Positions 8,358 to 16,938 of a stretch of DNA of 41,400 nt are shown here, piece by piece. The stretch spans positions 1 through 41,400 of the forward strand of contig JAGVOC010000168.1 in NCBI GenBank assembly GCA_020052975.1, read 5' to 3'. How positions within the stretch are numbered: the stretch's first letter is position 1; every line of letters begins with the position of its first letter. The notes under the pieces were generated by a model. It was not told the DNA's origin. It was given only the letters and a program-made list of their open reading frames with translations, and ran no database searches. Origin of the DNA: Desulfobacterales bacterium (lineage in GTDB: Bacteria > Desulfobacterota > Desulfobacteria > Desulfobacterales > RPRI01). The position numbers and the translations under genes are program-made.

Positions 8358-9215
8358 TCAATTCTTCTTGAAAAACGTTTTGTCATCTATACGCCTTAGC
8401 GTCGCAAAATCCTTATCGATCCTTAATCTTTCTCGAAATGCTTCTTCCTCCCATGCATCCCAAGGGGCTGAGATAAACTTCCCGGTTATCCCATCCGAAG
8501 CCTCCGATAAAAGATAGACTGTCAGATTTGCCGCCTTTTCTGCCGGCACGCCACCGCTTTCTATCTGTTTTTTTGTGTTTTCATAAAAGGATTGCTGAGC
8601 TAATTCCGGCCCTGCAGACAAGGTATCCTGGTGCAATCGGGTAATAACAAATCCCGGCGCCACACAATTCACGTCGAAACCATCATCACTCATCTCTAAG
8701 GCAAGATTTTCTGTAAAACGGACTATAGCTATTTTACTTGTTGCATAGGCCATATAGTGGGGGAAGGGCGTTGCTGCACCACCACCCGAATAATTGATAA
8801 TTTTCTTTCGCGTAGCAGCCTTCATAATGGGGATAAAGGCATGACACATATAAACTGTGCCTAATAAATTAATGCGAATGGCTTCATCAAACTTCTTGAT
8901 GTCGATCTGAGGTAACTTTCCAATCGGCCCATAAACTCCAGCACAATTGACCAAGCCCTCGATAGTTCCAAACCGCTCAGCGCACCAGCTAGCAAAAGTC
9001 CGCACCTCATCGTATTGACCAACATCAATTTTATATATTTGATGACCATTATCGGAAATCCTTCTCACATCCTCTAAAGCTTTTTTTAAATCACCCTCGT
9101 TCCTTGCAGCAATGATAACCCGCGCACTTGCAGTTACTGCTTTTTTCGCAATTTCTAAACCGATACCAAGGCTCCCGCCTGTAATAACGATATTTTTTAA
9201 ATCTAATACTCCCAT
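8358..9215 (-). CDS. Classical short-chain dehydrogenase/reductase
   Basis: A 285-residue classical SDR, longer than the usual 250 because of a charged C-terminal tail. The cofactor loop is ITGGSLGIG, the structural motif is NCAG, and the active site has Ser in NYSGGGAA and YATSK. The late segment GVPAEKAANLTVYLLS followed by GITGKFISAPWDAW matches SDRs found in sugar and secondary-metabolite clusters. A GGGAGG ribosome binding site precedes the ATG at 9215. It lies 4 bp behind the dehydrogenase-like gene, so it may reduce or oxidise an intermediate of the same sugar. The direction and carbon attacked are unknown. Confidence 0.87.
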   Translation of the reverse strand: MGVLDLKNIVITGGSLGIGLEIAKKAVTASARVIIAARNEGDLKKALEDVRRISDNGHQIYKIDVGQYDEVRTFASWCAERFGTIEGLVNCAGVYGPIGKLPQIDIKKFDEAIRINLLGTVYMCHAFIPIMKAATRKKIINYSGGGAATPFPHYMAYATSKIAIVRFTENLALEMSDDGFDVNCVAPGFVITRLHQDTLSAGPELAQQSFYENTKKQIESGGVPAEKAANLTVYLLSEASDGITGKFISAPWDAWEEEAFRERLRIDKDFATLRRIDDKTFFKKN

Positions 9216-9219
9216 TACT

Positions 9220-10509
9220 TTACCTCCCTATTGCATAATAACTGAATCCCGCGCTACACATGATCGATTCATTTAGATAGTTTTTCGTATCAAAGAAAAC
9301 GGCGTTGCGCATGGTTTTAGGAATTCTTTCCCAATCATATTGACTGAACTCACGCCATTCAGTTAAAAGGACAAGGCCATCTGCTTCCTTGGCCAATGTC
9401 TCTATGTTTGGTTCAATAATGAAGTTGGGTTTTTTATCCAATTCACCAAAGTCCGCCTTCGGATCATAGACTTTCACAGTTGCATTTTTTAAGATCAGTA
9501 ATTCGGCAATCTCCAAGGGTAAGCTTCTGCGCAGGGTACTCGTAGCCGGCTTATAAGTTAAACCGAGAAGCCCTATAGATTTACCACTTAGAGATCCCAC
9601 GATTCTTTCCAATTTATTAACAATGACATTTTTTCTTTCTTGATTAAGCGTGTGAATCAGACCGAATAGAACCGCTTGTCCCTTAAAATCCTCATTTTTT
9701 TGATCCAACACTTTCAAATCCCTGCCTAATGTCCCACCGGAGAAACCGATCCCAGGGGACATATAGGCCTTTGGGCCGATTCGGGGATCTGTTTTCATTC
9801 CTTTGACCACATCATCGATGCGGGCGCCCGTTGCTTCACAAATATCGGAAAGATGATTCGCAAAGACAATACTCATTGATAGAAATGAATTGATTCCATG
9901 CTTCACCATCTCTGCGCTCTCAAGATTCATACTCAGGATTTCAGCAGGAATTTGTGAAAATAAATTTTTACACTTGGTTTCTGTATCCTGGTCTACCGTT
10001 CCGAGAATGATCCTCCCCGGATTTAAATAGCATTGCATAGCCTCACCAAGTCTAAGATTCTCAGGCGAATAGGCCAAATCAAATGAGTCGTCAATTTCTT
10101 TGAGATTTCCCCTTAATAAAGAACAAAAGCCCACAGGCGACTGCGAACTGACAATGATCACCGATTGTTTTTTCATCACCTGAGCGATATCTTTCACTGC
10201 CTTTTCCAAAATACTTGTATCGCTTGAATCATCATCAAGAACCGGCGTGTCATAAGACAAAAAAATGAAATCACATTCAGAAAGAGATTGAATCTCATCT
10301 GAAAATGAAAGTGATTTCTCATCAAAACTTCGTCTTATAGATTCTGCTAAATCCGGTTCAAAAAGGGGTGGTATCGCCTGCCGAAGATTATTAATCAAGG
10401 AGGAATCGTAATCAAAACCAATTACACGGTTACCCAATTTTGACCAAGCAGAACAAAGAATACAACCAAGATGCCATAAACCAACGACACCGATCTTAAC
10501 CTGTTTCAT
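9220..10509 (-). CDS. UDP-glucose/GDP-mannose dehydrogenase homologue lacking the catalytic cysteine
   Basis: A 429-residue three-domain member of the UDP-glucose 6-dehydrogenase family. The N-terminal Rossmann start is KIGVVGLWHLG; SYDTP replaces the usual GTP-P stretch; PENLRLG holds one catalytic Glu (Glu150), while the second Glu of the family is Leu154; Lys203 and Asn207 in MVKHGINSF are conserved. The nucleophile segment, normally GGSCFPKD, reads SGGTLGRD: Thr260 stands where the catalytic Cys should be, and Lys is Arg263. A two-step alcohol-to-acid oxidation through a thiohemiacetal therefore looks impossible. It may perform a single oxidation, an epimerisation or another redox step. 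It lies 8 bp after the GHMP kinase gene and has an AGGGGG ribosome binding site. Confidence 0.87.
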   Translation of the reverse strand: MKQVKIGVVGLWHLGCILCSAWSKLGNRVIGFDYDSSLINNLRQAIPPLFEPDLAESIRRSFDEKSLSFSDEIQSLSECDFIFLSYDTPVLDDDSSDTSILEKAVKDIAQVMKKQSVIIVSSQSPVGFCSLLRGNLKEIDDSFDLAYSPENLRLGEAMQCYLNPGRIILGTVDQDTETKCKNLFSQIPAEILSMNLESAEMVKHGINSFLSMSIVFANHLSDICEATGARIDDVVKGMKTDPRIGPKAYMSPGIGFSGGTLGRDLKVLDQKNEDFKGQAVLFGLIHTLNQERKNVIVNKLERIVGSLSGKSIGLLGLTYKPATSTLRRSLPLEIAELLILKNATVKVYDPKADFGELDKKPNFIIEPNIETLAKEADGLVLLTEWREFSQYDWERIPKTMRNAVFFDTKNYLNESIMCSAGFSYYAIGR

Positions 10510-10517
10510 CTAACCCC

Positions 10518-11522
10518 CTATTCCTGAACAGAATTCATAAAGTTAACCAATACTTTCGACCCTTCAAAATCAAAACGATAACGCATTTCTCTTAGTCCTA
10601 CCTCTTTCATTTTTCGCCGAAAATTATCATAATTATTTTCCACATAGAAAACAAAAAAGCCACCTCCACCGGCCCCGGTAATTTTACCCCCAAGGGCGCC
10701 ATTTTCTTTTGCTATTCTGTAAATTTCATCAAAATGATTATTGGACATCTGCGAAGATATTTTTTTCTTATAATCCCAATGCTGATCAAACAGTAATCCT
10801 ACATCGGTAATATTGCCACTTTTTACAGCCTCCAAAATTTTATAGCCTATCTCCTTAATATAATGCATATTATCGACAATATTTTTTTTATCTTCCCTGG
10901 CGCCTATACTTTGTTCGGAAAGGATTGCATCAGCGTTTCTTGATGTATATGTATAAAACATTAACAAGTTCCGATTTAAATCGTCAATAACGTTTTCAGA
11001 TATATCGGCACTTCTCACATGGACTGTTCCATCTTTATCAATATCGAGAACCGTAAGACCTCCAAAGGCTGCCATATACTGATCTTGTTTACCAATTGAT
11101 TTTCCCAAGCGGTTAATTTCCAGATCACAAGCCTCTTCAGCCAACTCCTGGAGTCCAATATATTTACGCTTCATCACATGAAGTCCATTCAAAAGACCCA
11201 CAGCATAGCAGCTTGATGAACCAAGGCCGGTGCCTCCCGGCACATCTGCCATGGAAATTATTTCAATAGCATTCTCTATCTCCATCATTCTCATGGCTTC
11301 TTTAGCTATATCGTGCTTCAATTCCTCTCTGTGTTCTACCATTTCGGATTTAGTATACTTCACCCTCACTAAGTCATCTACAATCGGCCTATTAAGATTG
11401 ATTAACATATACTTATTGATAGCAGCTGCAAAAATAAAACCGCCATATTTTGAGTAATAGGATGGCAAATCCGTTCCTCCGCCACCCAGGGTAAAACGGA
11501 AAGGAGTTCGTGTTATAATCAT
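10518..11522 (-). CDS. GHMP kinase, D-glycero-D-manno-heptose 7-phosphate kinase-like (HddA type)
   Basis: A 334-residue GHMP kinase. Motif 1 is RTPFRFTLGGGGTDLPSYY, motif 2 (phosphate loop) is GGTGLGSSSCYAVG, and motif 3 is KITGAGGGGFFVFY. The RTP-x-R-GGG-D opening is typical of HddA and fucokinase-like anomeric kinases, which phosphorylate C1 of a sugar or sugar 7-phosphate. It overlaps the upstream epimerase by 4 bp and has an AGAGGAAT ribosome binding site. With the SIS, GmhB-like and nucleotidyltransferase genes downstream, it completes a second heptose-activation set, distinct from hddA/hddC at 37.5-39.3 kb. The two kinases differ clearly in sequence, so they probably use different substrates. 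Confidence 0.85.
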   Translation of the reverse strand: MIITRTPFRFTLGGGGTDLPSYYSKYGGFIFAAAINKYMLINLNRPIVDDLVRVKYTKSEMVEHREELKHDIAKEAMRMMEIENAIEIISMADVPGGTGLGSSSCYAVGLLNGLHVMKRKYIGLQELAEEACDLEINRLGKSIGKQDQYMAAFGGLTVLDIDKDGTVHVRSADISENVIDDLNRNLLMFYTYTSRNADAILSEQSIGAREDKKNIVDNMHYIKEIGYKILEAVKSGNITDVGLLFDQHWDYKKKISSQMSNNHFDEIYRIAKENGALGGKITGAGGGGFFVFYVENNYDNFRRKMKEVGLREMRYRFDFEGSKVLVNFMNSVQE

Positions 11523-12454
11523 ATTTTATTCCTCTTAAAAATAGGCCGAAAGAAATCTAATGTATGACGTAAACCCTCATCAAAAGTCACCAGTGGATTC
11601 CACCCCAGTTCACGTTTGACCTTTCCGGCATCAAGGTAGCAGTTGCGAACCTCGCCCAACTTAGGAGGACCATGGACTTCGTCAAGAAGATAGTTTGTCA
11701 TCGTCTTAAGACTTCTAAAAATATGATTTACAGAAACCCCGGTGCCCCACCCGAGATTGTATATACCGCCATTTCCTTTTGTTAAAGCTAACATGTTCGC
11801 GCGGACCACGTCGGCGATATAAACATAATCTCTCAGTTGTTCCCCATCACCGTTTATAATGGCTTGTATGCCCTGGAGCATCTGCCCAATAAATATGGAT
11901 ACAACGCCAGCTTCACCAAAAGGATCTTGCCGGGGACCGTACACGTTGGGATATCGTAATATCGTATAGTGTAAACCGTAATTCATGGCATAAACCGGCA
12001 GATAGAGTTCGAAACTGGCTTTGCTGGCACCATAAGGGTCGCGGGGTTGAATGGGATGTTTTTCTCCAGCGGGCAAATATTGCAACTCACCATAAACACA
12101 TCCGCCGGTAGAAGAGTATATGCTTTTTTTTGTTCCGAATTTTCGACAACATTCAAGCAAATTGATCCCTCCCCTCACATTTACATCAGCATATATCATG
12201 GGGTCTGCCATGGAAGCCCGGACGTTGCCCCGTGCCGCCTGATGGCTCACAATATCAAATTTCTCGACAGCAAAGAGATCAAACAAAGCGGCATCCCTAA
12301 TATCCAACTTGTAAAATCGAGCCTTAGGGTTCACATTTTTTTCATGACCCGTAAATAAATCATCTATCACTACGACATCATGACCAGCTCCAATTAGTGC
12401 ATCTACAATATGCGAACCGATAAAACCTGCACCACCTGTGACAAGAACCTTCAT
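11519..12454 (-). CDS. NAD-dependent epimerase (GalE/WbpP-like extended SDR)
   Basis: The true start is ATG at 12454 (KVLVTGGAGFIGSH follows directly), preceded by AAGGAG at normal spacing. The frame is open 14 codons further, into the terminal repeat of the neighbouring MITE-like element, but that extension is not credible. The 311-residue protein has SSTGGCVYG, YGASK, RYPNVYGPRQDP and LRDYVYIADV, the standard UDP-hexose 4-epimerase pattern. It is the first gene of module C and overlaps the kinase gene by 4 bp. The upstream 213-bp element separates it from the glycosyltransferase core, so its mRNA leader, or a promoter, lies within or next to that element. Confidence 0.9.
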   Translation of the reverse strand: MKVLVTGGAGFIGSHIVDALIGAGHDVVVIDDLFTGHEKNVNPKARFYKLDIRDAALFDLFAVEKFDIVSHQAARGNVRASMADPMIYADVNVRGGINLLECCRKFGTKKSIYSSTGGCVYGELQYLPAGEKHPIQPRDPYGASKASFELYLPVYAMNYGLHYTILRYPNVYGPRQDPFGEAGVVSIFIGQMLQGIQAIINGDGEQLRDYVYIADVVRANMLALTKGNGGIYNLGWGTGVSVNHIFRSLKTMTNYLLDEVHGPPKLGEVRNCYLDAGKVKRELGWNPLVTFDEGLRHTLDFFRPIFKRNKI

Positions 12455-12487
12455 AATTTTACTCCTTAAAATCGGTTTCCGGTTAAT

Positions 12488-12509
12488 AAGTGCCAATGCT
12501 TGGGCACTT
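12488..12509 (-). promoter_or_regulatory. Hairpin in the leader of the module C epimerase gene
   Basis: On the transcribed strand AAGTGCC and GGCACTT can pair across an 8-base loop, about 35 bases before the start codon at 12454. The structure is formed by the flanking AAGTGCC copy and the terminal repeat of the adjacent MITE-like element. It may be only a by-product of the insertion. No run of U follows, so a terminator is unlikely. Confidence 0.35.
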
Positions 12510-12707
12510 GACTCCTACGGCTCACCGCGCCTGCCCCAGGCATTTTAAGCGCAACATGAGCCCGAATAATTGCCTGTTTCCAACGCAACATGAGCCCCGA
12601 AACCGACCCAATCTTGCATAAAACGTCGCATCCGGCCATAATCTATGGTTCAAAAAACCCGTGCCCCTTGCTCAAATACGATCGTAGGAGTCAAGTGCCC
12701 AAGCATT
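12495..12707. mobile_element. MITE-like non-coding element with 25-bp perfect terminal inverted repeats
   Basis: Positions 12495-12519 and 12683-12707 are perfect 25-base inverted repeats (outer end AATGCTTGGGCACTTG). They enclose 163 bp without any credible reading frame. The same 7 bases, AAGTGCC, stand immediately outside both ends (12488-12494 and 12708-12714), which looks like a target-site duplication. Inside are two direct copies of CGCAACATGAGCCC (12550 and 12584). The short length, terminal repeats, flanking duplication and lack of a transposase are the marks of a miniature inverted-repeat element mobilised in trans. It lies between the GT2 gene and the first module C gene. I cannot name the parent transposon. 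Confidence 0.72.
12550..12597. repeat. Pair of 14-base direct repeats inside the MITE-like element
   Basis: CGCAACATGAGCCC occurs at 12550-12563 and again at 12584-12597, 34 bases apart start to start. Both copies are followed by GAA after one or two further bases. They may be internal binding or duplication sites of the element. No function is assigned. Confidence 0.5.
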
Positions 12708-12813
12708 AAGTGCCTTATACAGTTGATTAGGCCCCTGAACATTGAAATTGTTTTGGATTAAAGCCATAAGTACCTGGGATGCTCCTGAACCTGTTGTGAA
12801 ACTCAGACCCCTG

Positions 12814-13698
12814 TTATTTTGTATTAAAACTTCTTGGAACATATAAGTTTGCTTTGGCTAATAAAGCAGAGACCATCCAGGCCACAACAAACCAGCCGTC
12901 TTTTAAGATCCTTTTTTCCCGAATCAATACCCTCATTATCCCCAAAATCCTATTGTACAATTCTCGCATAGTAACAGTTTTACGAGCGTGATATTTGATT
13001 AGAGCCTTTTGAAGATTATGAAATTTAAATATTTTGTGACCTCGTACCCACAGATCCCAATCTTCAATATTCTTAAAACCTGTGCTTAAAACATAACCAC
13101 CCATTTTTCTTAAAAAGTCCTTACGCATCATCACGGATGAATGTATGAATGGGTTTTTTCTATATATTTGAGAAACAATTTGTTTGTGTGTTTCGGGCAT
13201 CATCAGTACTCCGCCATTTTCATTATTTCCATAAACAATACTGGCTGCTGTCCCAAGTACGGCTATTTCTGGATGAGAATTCATATATTCAACTTGTTCC
13301 TTAATCCTGTTATGGTCACATATATCATCTGCATCCATTCTCGCAACCAAATCACCTTCTGATTGCTTCCAGCCATTATTCAAACTATAAATAATTCCCT
13401 GATGCCCTGGATTCGTAATTATTCGTATTCGATCATCCTTTCTTTTTACTTCCTCCAATATTAGAGGAGTTTCATCCGTTGAGCCATCATCAATTATTAG
13501 TAGTTCCCATAACTTGTAACTTTGATTTGTTATACTTTCAACGGCTTGTTTTATACAATGAGCGCCGTTTAGAACTGGTAATATAATGCTTACATCTACT
13601 TTTTCCGGACCCACTTGGCAAAAACCTTTCTTGTCTAACACACGGGATTTCAAAATACTATTGGATTTTAGATTCATTATAAAGTTCAGTTGATACAA
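12814..13698 (-). CDS. Glycosyltransferase family 2
   Basis: An inverting GT-A glycosyltransferase. The nucleotide-binding start is VSIILPVLNGAHCIKQAVES, followed by IIDDGSTDETP and the DXD metal motif in ARMDADDICDHNRI, then GTAASIVYG and a late IEDWDLWVRG. These are classic GT2 features. The frame begins at a TTG (13698); the ATG seven codons in (13677) is equally possible, since neither has a convincing ribosome binding site. The domain itself begins about residue 35. It would add a sugar to the lipid-linked repeat in the cytoplasm. The next gene downstream is separated by the MITE-like element, and base composition here is markedly AT-rich like the rest of the assembly core. Confidence 0.88.
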   Translation of the reverse strand: MYQLNFIMNLKSNSILKSRVLDKKGFCQVGPEKVDVSIILPVLNGAHCIKQAVESITNQSYKLWELLIIDDGSTDETPLILEEVKRKDDRIRIITNPGHQGIIYSLNNGWKQSEGDLVARMDADDICDHNRIKEQVEYMNSHPEIAVLGTAASIVYGNNENGGVLMMPETHKQIVSQIYRKNPFIHSSVMMRKDFLRKMGGYVLSTGFKNIEDWDLWVRGHKIFKFHNLQKALIKYHARKTVTMRELYNRILGIMRVLIREKRILKDGWFVVAWMVSALLAKANLYVPRSFNTK

Positions 13699-13755
13699 CG
13701 AGATGAACCTTTTTCCTCTGTCAATTTTGATTTGTCATTTTGCGTCTCCAATAAT

Positions 13756-14598
13756 TCAAGGCTTCTCGCTTTTTAAAAAGCGCCCCACATCTAATCTACT
13801 GTTATGAACGTCTGGAACAATACACAAATAATCAAGCCATCGCCAATACATTCCTGGTATAGACGAAGAATAGGATTCTACTTTTTTCAATCCTTTCTCA
13901 TGCAACCAGTAGAATTCATATCCAGCGGTTTTTTCCAAAAAAGAAAAAAGGTCTGCAGGTGAATATCCAAAGCTTTTCGTCCATTTTTCATATACTTCTA
14001 TCATTATGATGGGCGGCCTTGAGCCTTTAAGTAAATTTTCTGCGCCCAAAAGCACATGGAGTTCTGCGCCTTCGACGTCGCACTTAATAAAAGAAATATC
14101 ATTTATTGCATTCTCGTTAATATAGCTGTCCAGCGTTATTAATTTACATTCTTCGGTTATGTAGTGCGACGGATCAGACCCATAATCGATCCAAGTATCG
14201 GCTTTATGCGGCATCAATGTTGCTTCAGTGCATTTTTCTATGGGTATCGTTAGAGTTGCAACTCGCGTTTCATTGCTTAATCCAAGGTTGTTTAGCTTTA
14301 TTACAGAAGATAATTTCTCATGCTTGACAATATTTGACAATTTATCAAAGGATTTTGAATAAGGTTCAAAGGCATGAACAGACCCACTTGCTCCTGCTAA
14401 ATAAGCCATGGGCAAAGTTAATTGTCCTGTGTTTGCACCAACATCAATAACAGTGTCACCCTTTTTTATAATTGAAGGAAGCAACAATTCTTGACAAAAT
14501 GAAAACCTTTTTAAAAAGTTCAATTGCACAAGATACCAATAAAGAAACCAATAAATTCTCGGCTGTTTGCTTTTTAAAATATTGATAAGAAAACGCAT
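13756..14598 (-). CDS. FkbM family methyltransferase
   Basis: A SAM-dependent methyltransferase, probably O-methylating a sugar residue. The SAM-binding motif is VIDVGANTGQLTLPMA, followed by HAFEPYSKSFDKL; FIKCDVEGAELHVLLGA is the FkbM hallmark (Asp-Val-Glu-Gly-x-Glu). The frame is open to an ATG at 14613, but the ATG at 14598 has AAGGAAGAG directly before it and is preferred (280 residues). The surrounding genes are the GT11 fucosyltransferase upstream and GT2 downstream, so the target may be a residue of the repeat unit or its non-reducing end. The position methylated cannot be read from sequence. Confidence 0.87.
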   Translation of the reverse strand: MRFLINILKSKQPRIYWFLYWYLVQLNFLKRFSFCQELLLPSIIKKGDTVIDVGANTGQLTLPMAYLAGASGSVHAFEPYSKSFDKLSNIVKHEKLSSVIKLNNLGLSNETRVATLTIPIEKCTEATLMPHKADTWIDYGSDPSHYITEECKLITLDSYINENAINDISFIKCDVEGAELHVLLGAENLLKGSRPPIIMIEVYEKWTKSFGYSPADLFSFLEKTAGYEFYWLHEKGLKKVESYSSSIPGMYWRWLDYLCIVPDVHNSRLDVGRFLKSEKP

Positions 14599-14665
14599 AA
14601 TCTCTTCCTTCATCCGTTTGCTATTGCAAGCCTTTCTATTTGAAAAGTTTCATTCAACGGTCTTG

Positions 14666-15586
14666 CTATTCAGCCCAATTGCTAATCCTGATCCAATCTA
14701 CAGGAATTAAATCTTTCAACCCAAGTTTATCCTCATTTATATACTTGCTGTTATACCATTCTTTCGGCGATATCACTACCTTATTCGGATTGGCTGATAA
14801 CCAAGCGCCCCACCAACTGAATGAGCTATTGGATATGATATGATATTTGCACAAACTCATCAGGTAAAGCTCTAAGTAATCTTTCTTTATTATTTCAGAA
14901 ACAAAATGCACCGGTTCCGGTATCTTTAGCTTTTGCTTAACCCATTCGATATCGTCAGAAAAAACATAAAAGTTGGGCTTCGAAACTTTTGTACAGATTC
15001 TTTCTATTGCGGTATCGTAATAATATTTTTTACAAGTAATATGGATCTTTGTTCTTGTTTTGTCTGATCGACGTACATGAAGACTAACAGAATTGCAATT
15101 TTGAATTCTATTAATTAATTCTATATGATCTTTTAACAGCTCTTCTTTAGGCCTAATTTCTTGCCTCAAAATATCCTGTATCTCTATGAAATACTTTTCA
15201 TTTTGCCAGTATCCATCTAAATTCACATTATCTTTTAACTGCAAAATCCTCGGATCGAAATTAAAATCTTCCCTTATTATGTATTTCCCTAATTTATCAG
15301 TAAATATTTGTTCTCTTATTCGGCAATACTTTCTTATCAGCAAAGACTTTAATCTATAAAACAAAAGGCTGATAGGATACAGTATCTTTGAATGCTTTTT
15401 AGTCTCGAATGCTAAGTTAAAGTATTGCAGGCATGGAGTCCTATGGTCCAATAGCTTGTCGGTTTGAAAATAGTAAAAACTTATATCAATCCTTAGCTTT
15501 GTCTTATTGAGGATTGATAGGTGTCTGCCAAGGGCATATTGAAATAACTGATTGCCGAGTCCGCCCTTCATTACTATCGTAATCAA
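14666..15586 (-). CDS. GT11 family alpha-1,2-fucosyltransferase-like glycosyltransferase
   Basis: The 306-residue protein has the GT11 signatures: KGGLGNQLFQYALGRHL at the N-terminus, the GDP-fucose-binding VSLHVRRSDK, and the C-terminal ISNSSFSWWGAWL. GT11 enzymes transfer L-fucose from GDP-fucose, usually to a galactose 2-OH. A GDP-fucose-synthase-like reductase at about 33 kb is consistent with a GDP-6-deoxyhexose supply, though no GDP-mannose 4,6-dehydratase is seen in the window. The gene lies 67 bp after wzy. The donor could also be a related GDP-6-deoxy sugar such as colitose. Confidence 0.9.
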   Translation of the reverse strand: MITIVMKGGLGNQLFQYALGRHLSILNKTKLRIDISFYYFQTDKLLDHRTPCLQYFNLAFETKKHSKILYPISLLFYRLKSLLIRKYCRIREQIFTDKLGKYIIREDFNFDPRILQLKDNVNLDGYWQNEKYFIEIQDILRQEIRPKEELLKDHIELINRIQNCNSVSLHVRRSDKTRTKIHITCKKYYYDTAIERICTKVSKPNFYVFSDDIEWVKQKLKIPEPVHFVSEIIKKDYLELYLMSLCKYHIISNSSFSWWGAWLSANPNKVVISPKEWYNSKYINEDKLGLKDLIPVDWIRISNWAE

Positions 15587-15653
15587 TTTCTTATCTATCT
15601 TTCTTAGTCATATCTTTATTCATATCCCTGAAAACTGATTGCACTTAGCGCTA

Positions 15654-16922
15654 TTAGCGCCTATTAATAGTGGCGGCTATTTCATTCTGTTGAGGCTTCA
15701 AATTAATATTTTCCCTCACTCGAATTGCCTGAAACAGTAAATGGTTATTTCTTTTAGCCGTTACCACACCTAAAGCAAAACCAAATAATATCCAGTAACC
15801 AAAACCGAACATCCAATCCTCACCGATGCCTGCAAAAAAGAAATATATATAAATTAAAGCAAAAAACTTATCTGGACGCTTGAGATAAGGATACATCTTC
15901 CAAAGCTTGAAGAAAACTATCGACAAGGTGAAATAAAAGATTAGTCCAAATAAAAGACCAAATGAACCAAAAGCATAGACGATATCGGATTCGGGGGAGT
16001 CAGAGACTATTTCCTGGCCGGTTATGTCGGAAAAGTCAAATGTTGAATAATAATTAACAAAATCGTGATAGACACCGTGGCCAACACCAAACGGGTAATT
16101 AGATATTATATAAAATATATTGACGTATCCGGTTGCGCGTCTTTCACTCATAAATGTTTCATAAATATCATTCCAAAATACTGTTGTAAAAATGAAGATA
16201 AACATGAGAAAAACAAAAGATGTGAGCAAAGGATGTTTTGCCTTTTTTAGTTTAATAGATAGGATTGATAAGATAAATCCAAGTACTAAAGATCGCATCC
16301 CAATAATAACGGGAAGTACAGGAATCATAAAAAAATAATTCCGAAGTTTATGCGTTCTTGATAATAATACATGGCAAATTATGATTATAATTGTAGCAGC
16401 GGATTGATGTTTATCCCAATAAAAATCCTCATATAGTTGCCAAATGTAAGCATTAAACACACCTTTAGCCTTGAAAAAGAGTTGCAGTATTTCGAAATAA
16501 TTCACCATTAAGTAAATCGAAATGAAACATATAATAATAAGGCCGGCGTTACATATTTTTTCAATATTTTTACTAATAATTTCATAATCACTTGATCTAA
16601 TATATGAGTAAATTGAGGCCGTATATAATGATGTCAGGAGAAATATAACTTGATATAGAAACCATGATGGGTTTCTATAAGGAGCAAAAATGAAATTTAT
16701 TAAAAAAACGCAAAATAGAATGAAAGTGATTATAGAAGCATTCTTGTTGATAGGAATTCTATTAAACAGTAATACAAAAAAGAAAATAAAGAATGCGATA
16801 AAGTAGTTCGATAGTGTGGTATCAATGAATTTGATTTTGCGCATATATTCATCAAATGGAGAGAAATGAATGAATATGGCCAAAAAAAGAAAATATAAAA
16901 TGTAATAGCGTTTGATGATCAT
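15654..16922 (-). CDS. wzy: O-antigen polymerase-like membrane protein (Wzy)
   Basis: A 422-residue integral membrane protein with about ten to twelve hydrophobic segments, rich in Phe, Ile and Tyr, and a large periplasmic-type loop about residues 255-300 containing SNYPFGVGHGVYHDF. The pattern P-x-G-x-G-x-G followed by a long loop and S-x5-G-x-G-L is typical of O-antigen ligase/polymerase (Wzy/WaaL) proteins. Such proteins join lipid-linked repeats in the periplasm. With a Wzx flippase in the same locus, Wzy is the best reading. Strong divergence is normal for the family, so the assignment rests on topology, the loop motif and context. Confidence 0.78.
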   Translation of the reverse strand: MIIKRYYILYFLFLAIFIHFSPFDEYMRKIKFIDTTLSNYFIAFFIFFFVLLFNRIPINKNASIITFILFCVFLINFIFAPYRNPSWFLYQVIFLLTSLYTASIYSYIRSSDYEIISKNIEKICNAGLIIICFISIYLMVNYFEILQLFFKAKGVFNAYIWQLYEDFYWDKHQSAATIIIIICHVLLSRTHKLRNYFFMIPVLPVIIGMRSLVLGFILSILSIKLKKAKHPLLTSFVFLMFIFIFTTVFWNDIYETFMSERRATGYVNIFYIISNYPFGVGHGVYHDFVNYYSTFDFSDITGQEIVSDSPESDIVYAFGSFGLLFGLIFYFTLSIVFFKLWKMYPYLKRPDKFFALIYIYFFFAGIGEDWMFGFGYWILFGFALGVVTAKRNNHLLFQAIRVRENINLKPQQNEIAATINRR

Positions 16923-16938
16923 TATTCTGAGTCGAATC

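Noticed and set aside
12495..12707. Reading the 12.5-12.7 kb structured region as a riboswitch or small RNA
   Set aside because: The perfect terminal repeats and flanking 7-base duplication fit a mobile element better, and no known riboswitch core is recognisable.
15640..15665. TAGCGC-type repeats and a small palindrome at the end of wzy
   Set aside because: The stems are only 5-6 bp and are not followed by a T run, so a terminator call is not supported.
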